From DAITMV01 sp046318595 (lineage in GTDB: Bacteria > Pseudomonadota > Gammaproteobacteria > Burkholderiales > Burkholderiaceae_B): a stretch of 29,552 bases of DNA. Where the stretch lies: the NCBI GenBank assembly GCA_046318595.1, contig JBKCTV010000081.1, positions 1-29,552 of the forward strand, given 5' to 3'. A program made the position numbers and the translations under genes. Of the stretch, positions 16,990 through 24,819 are shown piece by piece; within the stretch, counting starts at the first letter, position 1; each line of letters starts with the position of its first letter. A model generated the notes under the pieces. That model was not told the origin of the DNA and did not search any database. It saw only the letters and a list, made by a program, of their open reading frames with translations.

Positions 16990-18189
16990 ATGTTCAATCC
17001 TCGTTTGGTCCGGCTCGAACCCTACCCTTTCGAAAAGCTGCGCGCCCTGTTCAGCGGGGTAGTGCCCAATCCTGCGCTGCGCCCGATCAATTTATCGATA
17101 GGCGAGCCCAAGCATCCGACGCCGGCACTCATCAAAACCGCGCTGACCGAGTCCCTGGGTGGTTTGGCGACATACCCGACGACGCTCGGCGCACCCGAAC
17201 TGCGCGCCGCAATCTGCGACTGGATACAGCGCCGCTATGACGTGGTCTGCTCGCCGGCGACACAGATCCTGCCGGTGCTCGGCAGCCGCGAGGCGTTGTT
17301 TGCATTGGCGCAGACGGTGTTGGACCCGGCCGACGACGAGGCCCTGGTGCTCTGCCCAAACCCGTTTTATCAAATTTACGAAGGCGCCGCCTTGCTCGGC
17401 GGCGCGCAGCCGGTATTCCTGAACACCGACGTGCAGGGCCGTAGCGATTTTGCCGCTGTTTCGCCCGAGGTGTGGCGCAGGGTACGACTGGTTTATGTCT
17501 GCACACCAGGCAACCCCGCCGGTGCGGTACTGACGCTCGACCAGTGGCGCTTGCTGTTCGACGCGGCCGACCGCCATGGATTCGTGATCGCCTCCGACGA
17601 GTGTTATTCCGAAATATTTTTCGACGAAACGCAACCGCCACTGGGCGGTTTAAAAGCGGCAGCCTTGCTCGGCCGGCCCGATTTCCAGCGCCTGATCATT
17701 TTTTCGAGTTTGTCCAAGCGTTCGAACGCCCCCGGCCTGCGCTCGGGTTTCGTCGCTGGTGACGCCGCGGTATTACAGCAGTTTCTGCTGTATCGCACCT
17801 ATCATGGCAGTGCCATGTCGCCGGCAGTGCAAAACGCCAGCATCGCTGCCTGGAACGATGACGCGCACGTTCGCGACAACCGCGCGGCTTATCGCGCCAA
17901 GTTCGACGCCGTATTGCCCATACTTGAGAAAACGCTCGAAGTTTATCGTCCGGACGCCGGCTTTTATGTCTGGGCGAAGGTCCCCGACGCCTTGGGCAAC
18001 GACCAGACTTACGCCGTTCGCGTATTACACGACCAAAATGTCACTGTGCTGCCCGGGAGTTTTCTGGCCCGCACCACCGAACAGGGCAATCCCGGCACAG
18101 GTTTCGTTCGAATCGCGCTCGTCGCGCCGCTTGACGACTGCGTGGAAGCCGCCGAACGCCTATTACTCATCAAGGAAAAAAATGAATAA
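16990..18189 (+). CDS. dapC: Succinyldiaminopimelate aminotransferase
   Basis: This 399-residue class I/II PLP aminotransferase converts N-succinyl-2-amino-6-ketopimelate to N-succinyl-L,L-diaminopimelate in lysine and peptidoglycan precursor synthesis. The PLP-binding Lys243 is in SLSKRSNAPGLR. The N-terminus MFNPRLVRLEPYPFEKLRAL is typical of the gammaproteobacterial/betaproteobacterial DapC group and fixes the start, although the frame stays open for 50 codons upstream inside queF. Cofactor contacts include GSREALF, CPNPFYQIYEGAA, CTPGNPAG and SDECYSE. Its stop overlaps the dapD start by 8 bases. Confidence 0.93.
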   Translation: MFNPRLVRLEPYPFEKLRALFSGVVPNPALRPINLSIGEPKHPTPALIKTALTESLGGLATYPTTLGAPELRAAICDWIQRRYDVVCSPATQILPVLGSREALFALAQTVLDPADDEALVLCPNPFYQIYEGAALLGGAQPVFLNTDVQGRSDFAAVSPEVWRRVRLVYVCTPGNPAGAVLTLDQWRLLFDAADRHGFVIASDECYSEIFFDETQPPLGGLKAAALLGRPDFQRLIIFSSLSKRSNAPGLRSGFVAGDAAVLQQFLLYRTYHGSAMSPAVQNASIAAWNDDAHVRDNRAAYRAKFDAVLPILEKTLEVYRPDAGFYVWAKVPDALGNDQTYAVRVLHDQNVTVLPGSFLARTTEQGNPGTGFVRIALVAPLDDCVEAAERLLLIKEKNE

Positions 18190-19006
18190 TTTACAAAAAC
18201 TCATTGAAAATGCATGGGAAAACAGAGCCGACATTTCTCCCACCAACGCGCCTGCGGACGTTCGCGAAGCGGTGCGGCACGCGATACAGCTACTCGATAG
18301 TGGCGAGCTGCGGGTCGCCGAAAAAATCGGCGCCGACTGGACGACGCATCAGTGGCTCAAAAAAGCGGTGCTGCTGTCGTTTCGCCTGGAAGACAATGCC
18401 GTCATGGCGGCGGGCGGCTACAGCCACTTTTTCGATAAGGTGCCATCGAAATTCGCCGCTTACACGGCCGAGGATTTTCGCCTGGGTGGGTTTCGGGTCG
18501 TACCGCCGGCGGTAGCGCGGCGTGGCAGTTTCATCGCCAGGAACGTCGTGCTGATGCCCTCCTACGTGAATATCGGCGCGTATGTAGGCGAGGGAACGAT
18601 GGTGGATACCTGGGCGACGGTCGGCTCGTGCGCGCAGATCGGCCGTCATGTGCATTTATCGGGCGGAGTGGGCATCGGCGGGGTGCTCGAGCCTTTGCAG
18701 GCCAACCCGACCATCATCGAAGACAACTGTTTCATCGGAGCGCGCTCGGAAATCGTCGAAGGCGTGATCGTCGAAGAAAATTCGGTGATTTCGATGGGGG
18801 TTTATATTGGCCAGAGCACCAAAATCTACGACCGTGAAACCGGCGAAGTGAGCTATGGCCGCGTGCCGGCCGGGTCGGTCGTGGTATCAGGCAGTCTACC
18901 TTCCACCGATGGCCGCTACAGCTTGTACTGCGCCGTCATCGTCAAGAAAGTCGATGCGCAAACCCGCTCGAAAACGGCGATCAACGACCTGCTGCGCGGC
19001 GTATGA
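18182..19006 (+). CDS. dapD: Tetrahydrodipicolinate N-succinyltransferase
   Basis: This 274-residue protein has exactly the usual DapD length. It transfers succinate from succinyl-CoA to tetrahydrodipicolinate, the step before DapC. After a helical N-terminus, the region from about residue 105 to 235 forms left-handed beta-helix hexapeptide repeats (GAYVGEGTMVDTWATVGSCA, SGGVGIGGVLEPLQANP, IIEDNCFIGARSEIVEGVIV). The start is an ATG within the last codons of dapC, preceded by AAGGAAAAA, so coupling is likely. Confidence 0.97.
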   Translation: MNNLQKLIENAWENRADISPTNAPADVREAVRHAIQLLDSGELRVAEKIGADWTTHQWLKKAVLLSFRLEDNAVMAAGGYSHFFDKVPSKFAAYTAEDFRLGGFRVVPPAVARRGSFIARNVVLMPSYVNIGAYVGEGTMVDTWATVGSCAQIGRHVHLSGGVGIGGVLEPLQANPTIIEDNCFIGARSEIVEGVIVEENSVISMGVYIGQSTKIYDRETGEVSYGRVPAGSVVVSGSLPSTDGRYSLYCAVIVKKVDAQTRSKTAINDLLRGV

Positions 19007-19386
19007 GCCACACAACGGCCGATGACCCGACGGTCTATGGTCTGTCGAACTGCGGTACCGTCAAAAAGCTGCTGGTTTCTTTACGCGCCGAGCAGCGGCC
19101 GTTTTTGTTTCACGATTTCAAAAAGCTCGGCGTGAGCGGCGCGCAGCTCGATCGTTGGCTGGCGCAAATCGACTGGCAGTTGTTGTTGAACCGCAAGGGG
19201 ACGACATGGCGCAGCTTACCGGCGTCGGTACAGGCATCGGTGATCGACACCGCCAGCGCCCGCGCGGTCATGCTCCAACATCCGAGCTGCATCAAGCGGC
19301 CAGTGGTCGAATGGCAAGGCACCGTCACCGTAGGCTATACCTCGCTGCCCGACACTCCGTCAAAGAACCGTTGCGCTCATCGTTGA
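19003..19386 (+). CDS. Spx/YffB-family ArsC-like protein
   Basis: This 127-residue thioredoxin-fold protein belongs to the ArsC/Spx/YffB group. The N-terminal YGLSNCGTVKK carries the single conserved cysteine (no CxxC), followed by HDFKKLG, LLNRKGTTWR and SCIKRPVVEW, which are the standard family blocks. The last ~20 residues (SLPDTPSKNRCAHR) do not match the usual ending. Its ATG overlaps the dapD stop (ATGA). Genes of this family often sit between dapD and dapE in gammaproteobacteria; dapE does not follow here. True arsenate reductase function is unlikely; the exact role is unknown. Confidence 0.85.
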   Translation: MSHTTADDPTVYGLSNCGTVKKLLVSLRAEQRPFLFHDFKKLGVSGAQLDRWLAQIDWQLLLNRKGTTWRSLPASVQASVIDTASARAVMLQHPSCIKRPVVEWQGTVTVGYTSLPDTPSKNRCAHR

Positions 19387-19399
19387 GTCGGAGCCGGCA

Positions 19400-19419
19400 C
19401 GCTTGACTTCGATCAAGCG
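19400..19419. repeat. Stem-loop between convergent genes
   Basis: CGCTTGA and TCAAGCG form a 7-bp stem with a CTTCGA loop in the 91-base gap between the YffB-like gene and the end of the minus-strand secretion operon. No T-run follows on either strand, so terminator activity is uncertain. Confidence 0.35.
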
Positions 19420-19477
19420 CAGCGACCCGCTGGCCGATAAACGATACCGCTCGGTTGATTGGTGTTGTCGAACTCAT

Positions 19478-20029
19478 TTAATTCGAAGCAGCGGTCACTT
19501 CGACTTTGAGTGGCTGTTGCGGAATATCAGTCAGCCGTATTTGATTGACCACACGAACCATCGTGAAGGCTCCGCTTTGGTGCATGCACGATAGCAAGGC
19601 AGCCAAGCTGTCGGCGTTGCGTGTTTCGGCGGTGATGCCCGTGCGCAGCCGGACATGGTCGTACCGGACCGTTAAAAATGCCGTTTCGGCGTTGGTGCAT
19701 GGTTCGAGCAAATCCAGAACTTGCAGAGGCGCGTTTAGCAGTTTTTGAATGCCCTGCAAGACTTGGCGTTCTTGCTGCAACGCTTTCAAAGCCGTTGCAT
19801 CCAGGGTGGCCGCGCGGGGCCGGCGTTCGCGGGCTGCGCTGGCCAGCAAGCGGCGGCTGTCTGCCAGCCGAAGCTCCAAATGATGCGTTTTTTGCTGCAA
19901 GGCGTGGATGCGGGCGATCAGACCGACGTCCAGGAACAGGGTGATCGATAGCAAGGCCAGCACCGCCACCGCCGGACGTGGCCTGGCGACGAAATCGATG
20001 GCAGGAATACGCATGCGCCGGAGGCTCAT
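19478..20029 (-). CDS. PilN-like inner-membrane assembly protein
   Basis: This 183-residue protein has a short basic cytoplasmic N-terminus, one transmembrane helix (about residues 18-37, AVAVLALLSITLFLDVGLI), a predicted coiled coil (RIHALQQKTHHLELRLADSR onward) and a C-terminal alpha/beta domain. This is the layout of PilN and of the C-terminal half of GspL, which form the inner-membrane platform linking the ATPase to the periplasmic part. The start is an ATG overlapping the previous stop (ATGA); an in-frame ATG two codons earlier (20035) is also possible. The frame stays open far upstream, but that part is the shadow of the preceding gene. It is the last gene of the operon. Identity rests on topology and position, not on a strong motif. 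Confidence 0.6.
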   Translation of the reverse strand: MSLRRMRIPAIDFVARPRPAVAVLALLSITLFLDVGLIARIHALQQKTHHLELRLADSRRLLASAARERRPRAATLDATALKALQQERQVLQGIQKLLNAPLQVLDLLEPCTNAETAFLTVRYDHVRLRTGITAETRNADSLAALLSCMHQSGAFTMVRVVNQIRLTDIPQQPLKVEVTAASN

Positions 20030-20703
20030 GGCCATACGTCCATCGCGTCGAGCTCGATGCAGGGCGCTGCAGACAAACCATGCCGGGTGGCGAAAGCTTC
20101 GAAGATGGGTGCGAGCGGGGCGTGCACTGCTGCGGGACGGCGCACAGTGCGAAAGCCCTGCCAGCCTCCATCCCGGCAGGCCAGCAAGGTCAGATAGCCC
20201 GGCTCGCGAATAGCCAAAACCGCATCGACCGGCAGCTCGACCGTGGCCGTCAGCGCCGCTAGCAGCGGCCGCACGGAACACAACCGCAAGCCATGCCGCC
20301 CGGCAAACGCCTGACACTGCTGGAACAGCGCCCGATCGATGGCGGCATTCAGCAGGCTGTCGCCCGGCCGGGCACGGGGCGCCGTCGCTGCCTGCCACCC
20401 CTGCGCCGCCAAACCGCTACCGAAAGCTTGTATAAAACCATGCTCGAGATACGCCTGAAACTCCACAGGCGCCAACGAGTCGGGCCAGGTATCGAGCATC
20501 CAGACCGCGAACGGCGAGCCAAGAATGATTTCGCAGCGAGCAAGCGGCGGCAGCTCGGCGAGAAGCCGCGACAACTGCTGCCAAAAGCCAGCCAGCGCGT
20601 CGACCTCGAACTGCAGCGTGTGGCGCTGCGCCACGCGCGCCCAACGCAGCACCTCGACCACGCCGGCGTTTTCGTACAAGACAATACGCAGACCGTTCAT
20701 CAT
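20026..20703 (-). CDS. PilM/GspL-like cytoplasmic component
   Basis: This 225-residue protein has no transmembrane helix or recognisable signal peptide. It sits between the ATPase gene and the PilN-like gene, where PilM or the cytoplasmic actin-like half of GspL would be expected. Segments such as RIVLYENAGVVEVLRWARV and PVDAVLAIREPGYLTLLACRDGGW could be beta-hairpins of that fold, but I see no clear nucleotide-binding motifs, and it is shorter than PilM (~350 residues). Together with the next gene it may represent a split, reduced GspL. The ATG overlaps the gspE stop codon (ATGA). Confidence 0.5.
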   Translation of the reverse strand: MMNGLRIVLYENAGVVEVLRWARVAQRHTLQFEVDALAGFWQQLSRLLAELPPLARCEIILGSPFAVWMLDTWPDSLAPVEFQAYLEHGFIQAFGSGLAAQGWQAATAPRARPGDSLLNAAIDRALFQQCQAFAGRHGLRLCSVRPLLAALTATVELPVDAVLAIREPGYLTLLACRDGGWQGFRTVRRPAAVHAPLAPIFEAFATRHGLSAAPCIELDAMDVWP

Positions 20704-22316
20704 TGGCCGCGCAAGCCCACGACCCGGACCAGCTCGTGCAGCGAGGTCCCACCGCTCCGCACCAGGTCGAGCGCCCGGCTGCGCAGGGTTTTGAAACCGG
20801 CAGCCAAAGCATGGCGGCGCAATTCGACAAGCGGCGCGCGCCGGACGATCAGTTCGCGCAGCCCGTCGTCGAGCGGCAAAATCTCGACGATGACGGTGCG
20901 CCCCAGATAACCCGTACCGCGACAGTGGCTGCAACCCTGTCCTTTTTGCAAGGGCGCCGTCATCTGCGCAGCCTCCGGCAACTGCGGCAGCCACCCCTCG
21001 GGATCGCGGTCGGGACCGATGCAGTGTGGGCAGTTCTTGCGGATCAAACGCTGAGCGACAACGCCATTCAAGGCAGCGACGAAATGATAAGGATCGACCC
21101 CCATGTGCGTAAACCGACCGATGACGTCGAACGTATTGTTGGCGTGCACGGTCGTCAGCACCAGGTGTCCGGTCAAGGCCGACTGAATGGCAATCTGTGC
21201 GGTCTCGTTATCGCGGATTTCGCCGATCAGTATTTTGTCGGGATCGTGCCGCAAAATGGAGCGTAGGCCACGGGCGAAGGTCAGCCCCTTTTTATCATTG
21301 ACCGGAATCTGCAAAATGCCCGGCAGGTTGTACTCGACCGGGTCTTCGATGGTGATGATTTTGTCCTCGCCGGTATGCAAGAAGTCGACGACCGCATAGA
21401 GCGTGGTGGTTTTACCGCTGCCAGTCGGCCCGGTGACGAGCAGCATGCCATGCGGCTCCCAGGCGAGCTGCCGGATCAGCGTCTGATCGTCGGGGGCAAA
21501 GCCAAGACTGTCTAAAGTAATCGCCTGACCACCCGCAAGATTTTTTTTATCGAGCACGCGCACCACGACGTCTTCGCCGATCGCGCTCGGCATCACCGAT
21601 ACCCGAAAATCGACCGACCGACCGTTCAGCGATAACTGAAAACGGCCGTCCTGTGGAACGCGCCGCTCCGCGATATCGAGCTCGGCCATGACTTTGAGGC
21701 GGGATACGATCTGCTCGGCCAGCTCGGGGCCAGACGATTGCTGCAGGATACTCAACACCCCGTCGAGCCGGCATTTGATCTGCAGACCGTGGAGCGTGGT
21801 TTCGTAATGAATGTCGCTGGCGCCGATGCGCCAGGCATCATACAGCGAGGCGTTGACGATGCGCACGACTGGGCTGTGGTCCTCGGCGATGCTGGTCAAG
21901 GTCAAGCTCGGCGAATCGGTGGCCTGCCCGCCCGGTCCGCTATCGACCACCGAGTCGACAGCGCGGATGCTCGTCTCGTCGCGTCGTAAGCGTGCGGTGA
22001 TCGCAAGCGCGCGCGTGAACGCGAAACGGTGCGGAGTGCGAAAGCGGACCGCCAAGGCCGACATTAAACGCTCGTCGAACGGATCGGCCAACAGCCACAG
22101 CACATCGCCCTCATAAGCAAGCTGCAGCATGCCCCGCCGGTCGCATTCGGCGAAACTCACCTGGTCGTAAGAGGTAATCGCAAGCTGCAACTGCCGCTCA
22201 TCGAAATACGGCACACCGATCGCCGCTCCCAGCTCGGCGAGTGCGCGATCGCGGGCTGCCGCATCGTCGGCGTAGCGGGTTTCGATAGCGTCGATCGCAT
22301 CGCGGATATCGCTCAT
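20700..22316 (-). CDS. gspE: GspE/PilB-type secretion ATPase
   Basis: This 538-residue hexameric ATPase powers pseudopilus or pilus assembly. The N-terminal half (~1-150) is the N1E/MshEN-like domain. Walker A is GPTGSGKTTT with Lys302, the Asp box is TIEDPVEYNLPGI, Walker B is ILIGEIRDNETAQIA, and the His box is LTGHLVLTTVHANN. A zinc-binding tetracysteine follows (CPHC ... CSHC), typical of GspE and PilB assembly ATPases and absent from PilT. Its ATG overlaps the gspF stop. Whether it serves a type II secretion system or a pilus cannot be settled from the sequence alone. Confidence 0.93.
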   Translation of the reverse strand: MSDIRDAIDAIETRYADDAAARDRALAELGAAIGVPYFDERQLQLAITSYDQVSFAECDRRGMLQLAYEGDVLWLLADPFDERLMSALAVRFRTPHRFAFTRALAITARLRRDETSIRAVDSVVDSGPGGQATDSPSLTLTSIAEDHSPVVRIVNASLYDAWRIGASDIHYETTLHGLQIKCRLDGVLSILQQSSGPELAEQIVSRLKVMAELDIAERRVPQDGRFQLSLNGRSVDFRVSVMPSAIGEDVVVRVLDKKNLAGGQAITLDSLGFAPDDQTLIRQLAWEPHGMLLVTGPTGSGKTTTLYAVVDFLHTGEDKIITIEDPVEYNLPGILQIPVNDKKGLTFARGLRSILRHDPDKILIGEIRDNETAQIAIQSALTGHLVLTTVHANNTFDVIGRFTHMGVDPYHFVAALNGVVAQRLIRKNCPHCIGPDRDPEGWLPQLPEAAQMTAPLQKGQGCSHCRGTGYLGRTVIVEILPLDDGLRELIVRRAPLVELRRHALAAGFKTLRSRALDLVRSGGTSLHELVRVVGLRGQ

Positions 22317-23500
22317 TGCAAAGCCCCCGCAAGCTCGAAAATGGGCGAATACATCAGCACGACGATCAGCCCGATGAAGCTTCCCACGCCAAGCATGATC
22401 AAGGGTTCGAGCACGCGCGCCAGCCGATCGATGCGGTAGGCGAGCTTTTGTTCGATGAACCGCGCCATGTGGTTGAAAGCGGCGGCGACTTGCCCGGAAC
22501 GCTCACCGGCCAACAGTATCCGCTGCGTCACGGGATCGGTAAGCTGACAGGCGATAAAGCTGTGTCCAATGCTCTGCCCGCTTTCGACTTCGCGCAATGC
22601 CGTGTCGAAATGGGCCGCCAGCAGCGCGCCGTTCAATGTCCGGCACATCGTCATCGCCGGCACGAACGCAATCCCGGCATCAAGCAGCATCGCCAATGTA
22701 CGGTAGAGCCTCGCCAGCCCGTACTGTCGAAAACTTTGTCGAAGCCAGCGCTGACGCGCCAGCGCGGCGGCCAGCCGTTTTCTCACCATGGGCAGCGCCA
22801 ACACCGCCGTGCTGAGCGCCACCGTGCCCAGACCTGCCAGCAGCCACTGCCAAGGTTGGTTGGCAATCGACTGCCCGAGCTGCAGCAACAGCCGCGTCAC
22901 CGATGGCAAACGATCGATCCGGTCGGCAAACACCACGCTGAATTTCGGAATTACATACGCCACCAAGAACAGCACGACCAGAAACGATGCGCCCAGCACG
23001 ATCGCCGGATAGATCGCCGCCGACACGAGCTTGGCGCGGAGCTCGTCCAGCCGTTCGCGGTAAGCCAGGTAGCGGTCGAGCACTGGAATCAGCGAACCGC
23101 TCCGCTCGCTGGCCTGCACGCTGGCAATAAAAAAGTCCGGAAAGACATGGTCCCACAGTTTCAGACTCGCCGATAACCGCTGTCCGCTCAGCAAAGCCGC
23201 CAGCACCTGACGATAAATACGATCGAGCGCCGCATCGCCCGGACGGGCGCTCAACGCCTCGACAGCTTCGACGATGTTCAGCCCCGATTCGAGCAATACT
23301 TTCAATTCCTGAGCAAAAACCGTGGCGATTTTCGAATCGCGGCGCCAGCGCGAGAGCGAGGTTTCCGGTTCGAGACTGAGCACAACCCCTCCCAGACGGG
23401 CATATCGCTCCTTGAGCAGTATCGGGTCTCCCTGCACCAGCTCGGTACTGAGCTGGCCAGTGGCGGGATCCAAGCATTTGACGCGGTAGCGATGAATCAT
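22313..23500 (-). CDS. gspF: GspF/PilC-type inner-membrane platform protein
   Basis: This 395-residue protein has the two repeated T2SSF domains (about 65-190 and 265-390) and three hydrophobic helices around residues 165-190, 215-235 and 365-390. VFAQELKVLLESGLNIVEAVEAL, FFIASVQASERSGSLIPVLDRYL and ILLAGERSGQVAAAFNHMA are standard GspF/PilC blocks. It forms the rotary or scaffold core in the inner membrane next to the ATPase. Both ends overlap their neighbours through ATGA sequences. Confidence 0.93.
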   Translation of the reverse strand: MIHRYRVKCLDPATGQLSTELVQGDPILLKERYARLGGVVLSLEPETSLSRWRRDSKIATVFAQELKVLLESGLNIVEAVEALSARPGDAALDRIYRQVLAALLSGQRLSASLKLWDHVFPDFFIASVQASERSGSLIPVLDRYLAYRERLDELRAKLVSAAIYPAIVLGASFLVVLFLVAYVIPKFSVVFADRIDRLPSVTRLLLQLGQSIANQPWQWLLAGLGTVALSTAVLALPMVRKRLAAALARQRWLRQSFRQYGLARLYRTLAMLLDAGIAFVPAMTMCRTLNGALLAAHFDTALREVESGQSIGHSFIACQLTDPVTQRILLAGERSGQVAAAFNHMARFIEQKLAYRIDRLARVLEPLIMLGVGSFIGLIVVLMYSPIFELAGALQ

Positions 23501-23994
23501 GGCGCCGCGTCCACCGGCCGGTAAAAAAACTGCCAGTCGCGATAGCCCAGCGCACCACCGAAAGTCTGCTCGGCAGCGGCGAAGTTGGCGGTTTTGAGCG
23601 GCTCGCCGTTGGCCAGACTGTAGACGCCCATCAGTCCACCCTCGGGCGCGGCCAGCAGACCCCAGCGGGCCTCGCCCGTCAGCGGATCAACCGGAATGCG
23701 ACGCAAATGCCGCCGAATGTTCAAAAAACGGTCGTCGAGCAGTAGATCGTCGAGCGTGCGTGGAAAGCGCTTGACGCTGCCCGGGCCATTTTCGTAATAG
23801 CTGCGAATCGCACGGCGAAAGGTCTGACCGATGCGCAGCAGCTCGGCCTCCTGCGCCCGCTGGCGCTGGATTTGCCATACTGTGGCAAAGCGCACCGACG
23901 CCAGCCCGAGGATGCAAATCGCGATCAAGGCAAGCACGTAAGTGAAACCGGAGGGCCGTACGGGGTGCGCAACGGCGTATTTACCAGCTGCCAT
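23497..23994 (-). CDS. Pilin-like protein lacking Glu5
   Basis: This 165-residue protein has a prepilin-type N-terminus: a polar leader ending PSG, then FTYVLALIAICILGLASV. The processing Gly-Phe junction is present, but position +5, normally Glu, is Leu. Loss of Glu5 is known for GspK, the tip pseudopilin of type II systems, although GspK is usually longer. The C-terminal part (RIPVDPLTGEARWGLLAAPEGGLMGVYSLANGEP) resembles the GspG family's DP.TG..W segment. The start at 23994 is chosen to give a normal leader; it overlaps the previous gene by 14 bases. It may be a minor or tip subunit (inference). Confidence 0.75.
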   Translation of the reverse strand: MAAGKYAVAHPVRPSGFTYVLALIAICILGLASVRFATVWQIQRQRAQEAELLRIGQTFRRAIRSYYENGPGSVKRFPRTLDDLLLDDRFLNIRRHLRRIPVDPLTGEARWGLLAAPEGGLMGVYSLANGEPLKTANFAAAEQTFGGALGYRDWQFFYRPVDAAP

Positions 23995-24361
23995 AGGCAC
24001 TCCCGTCGCGCGCCGTGCCGGCCGCACCGCTTTTGATGTCAGCGACACCGCCGCCCCGTTCCTGGGGCGCGGCGACGATGATCCAAGTCGTCGTGCTTTG
24101 CGTGAGCGGGTCGAGCGGCACGCGGCGGATATAACGTTTGTCCGCAAGCTCCTGCAGGCTCTGCGGATAGCGTCCGTGATCGGCATAAAATTTATCGAGC
24201 GTGTCGCGCAGACCACGCAGGTTTTCTTTCAGCACCGCTTCGCCGGCCCGGTCGACGCTATTGAAGTAACGCGGCGCGACCAGACTCAACAGCAGAGCCA
24301 GAATCGCCAGCACGATGAGCAGCTCGATCAAAGTGAAACCGCGACGGCGCATCGCTACCAT
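23981..24361 (-). CDS. GspG-like pseudopilin
   Basis: This 126-residue prepilin-like protein has a short basic leader (MVAMRRRG) and the consensus FTLIELLIVLAILALLLSLVAPRYF, with Glu at +5. The C-terminal RRVPLDPLTQSTTTWIIV segment is a shortened GspG-type globular domain. The start may also be the second Met (24352), which gives an equally good leader. It overlaps the previous pilin gene by 7 bases. It should be cleaved and N-methylated by a prepilin peptidase that is not in this window. Confidence 0.85.
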   Translation of the reverse strand: MVAMRRRGFTLIELLIVLAILALLLSLVAPRYFNSVDRAGEAVLKENLRGLRDTLDKFYADHGRYPQSLQELADKRYIRRVPLDPLTQSTTTWIIVAAPQERGGGVADIKSGAAGTARDGSAYGSW

Positions 24362-24819
24362 TGCCGATACGCAGTGCCATCGAGCCCAACGCCCGTCGAC
24401 AAGGAATACACATCGAACACATCGTCGCCAGCCTCCGGCGCGGTGGCCGACGAGCGATAGCTGCGCAAGCCCCAGCGTGGCGGCCCCTCCTCTTTTTGAA
24501 ACGGATCGCGCGGCACACGCCGCAGAAAATATTGTTTGGTTTTTTGCGCTTGCGCCACGTCCTCCACGCCCTCGACCAGCGCATCGAGGCTGGGCGGGTA
24601 ACCGGACGCCCCGAGCTGCCTGGCGATGCGGCCTTCGTCATACGCGAGCTTGTAAGCATCGAGCGCTGCGCGCAGTTGCTGCAAAGCCTGGCGCAGCTCT
24701 GCCTCTCGGGAACGTTGCACGGTCAGCTCGGCCAGCGGCAAAACGATCACGCTCAGAACTCCCAGGATGGCCAGGGTCACCAGCAACTCAATGACGGTGA
24801 AAGCGCGTTCCCGCCTCAT
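24355..24819 (-). CDS. GspG/GspH-like pseudopilin
   Basis: This 154-residue protein has a very short leader (MRRERA) followed by FTVIELLVTLAILGVLSVIVLPLAEL, with Glu at +5. The residue before the cleavage site is Ala rather than Gly, which is less common but accepted by prepilin peptidases. The C-terminal half (FLRRVPRDPFQKEEG...WGLRSY...DVYSLSTGVGLDGT) is a variant of the GspG domain. The ATG overlaps the secretin stop codon. Confidence 0.82.
   Translation of the reverse strand: MRRERAFTVIELLVTLAILGVLSVIVLPLAELTVQRSREAELRQALQQLRAALDAYKLAYDEGRIARQLGASGYPPSLDALVEGVEDVAQAQKTKQYFLRRVPRDPFQKEEGPPRWGLRSYRSSATAPEAGDDVFDVYSLSTGVGLDGTAYRQW

Noticed and set aside
20036..20398. Long N-terminal extension of the PilN-like gene
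   Set aside because: It lies inside the preceding gene in another frame and is Arg/Ala-rich shadow sequence without family features.
23995..24216. N-terminal extension of the Glu5-less pilin
   Set aside because: It would place the pilin signal ~90 residues from the start; prepilin leaders are short, and the stretch is a shadow of the preceding pilin gene.
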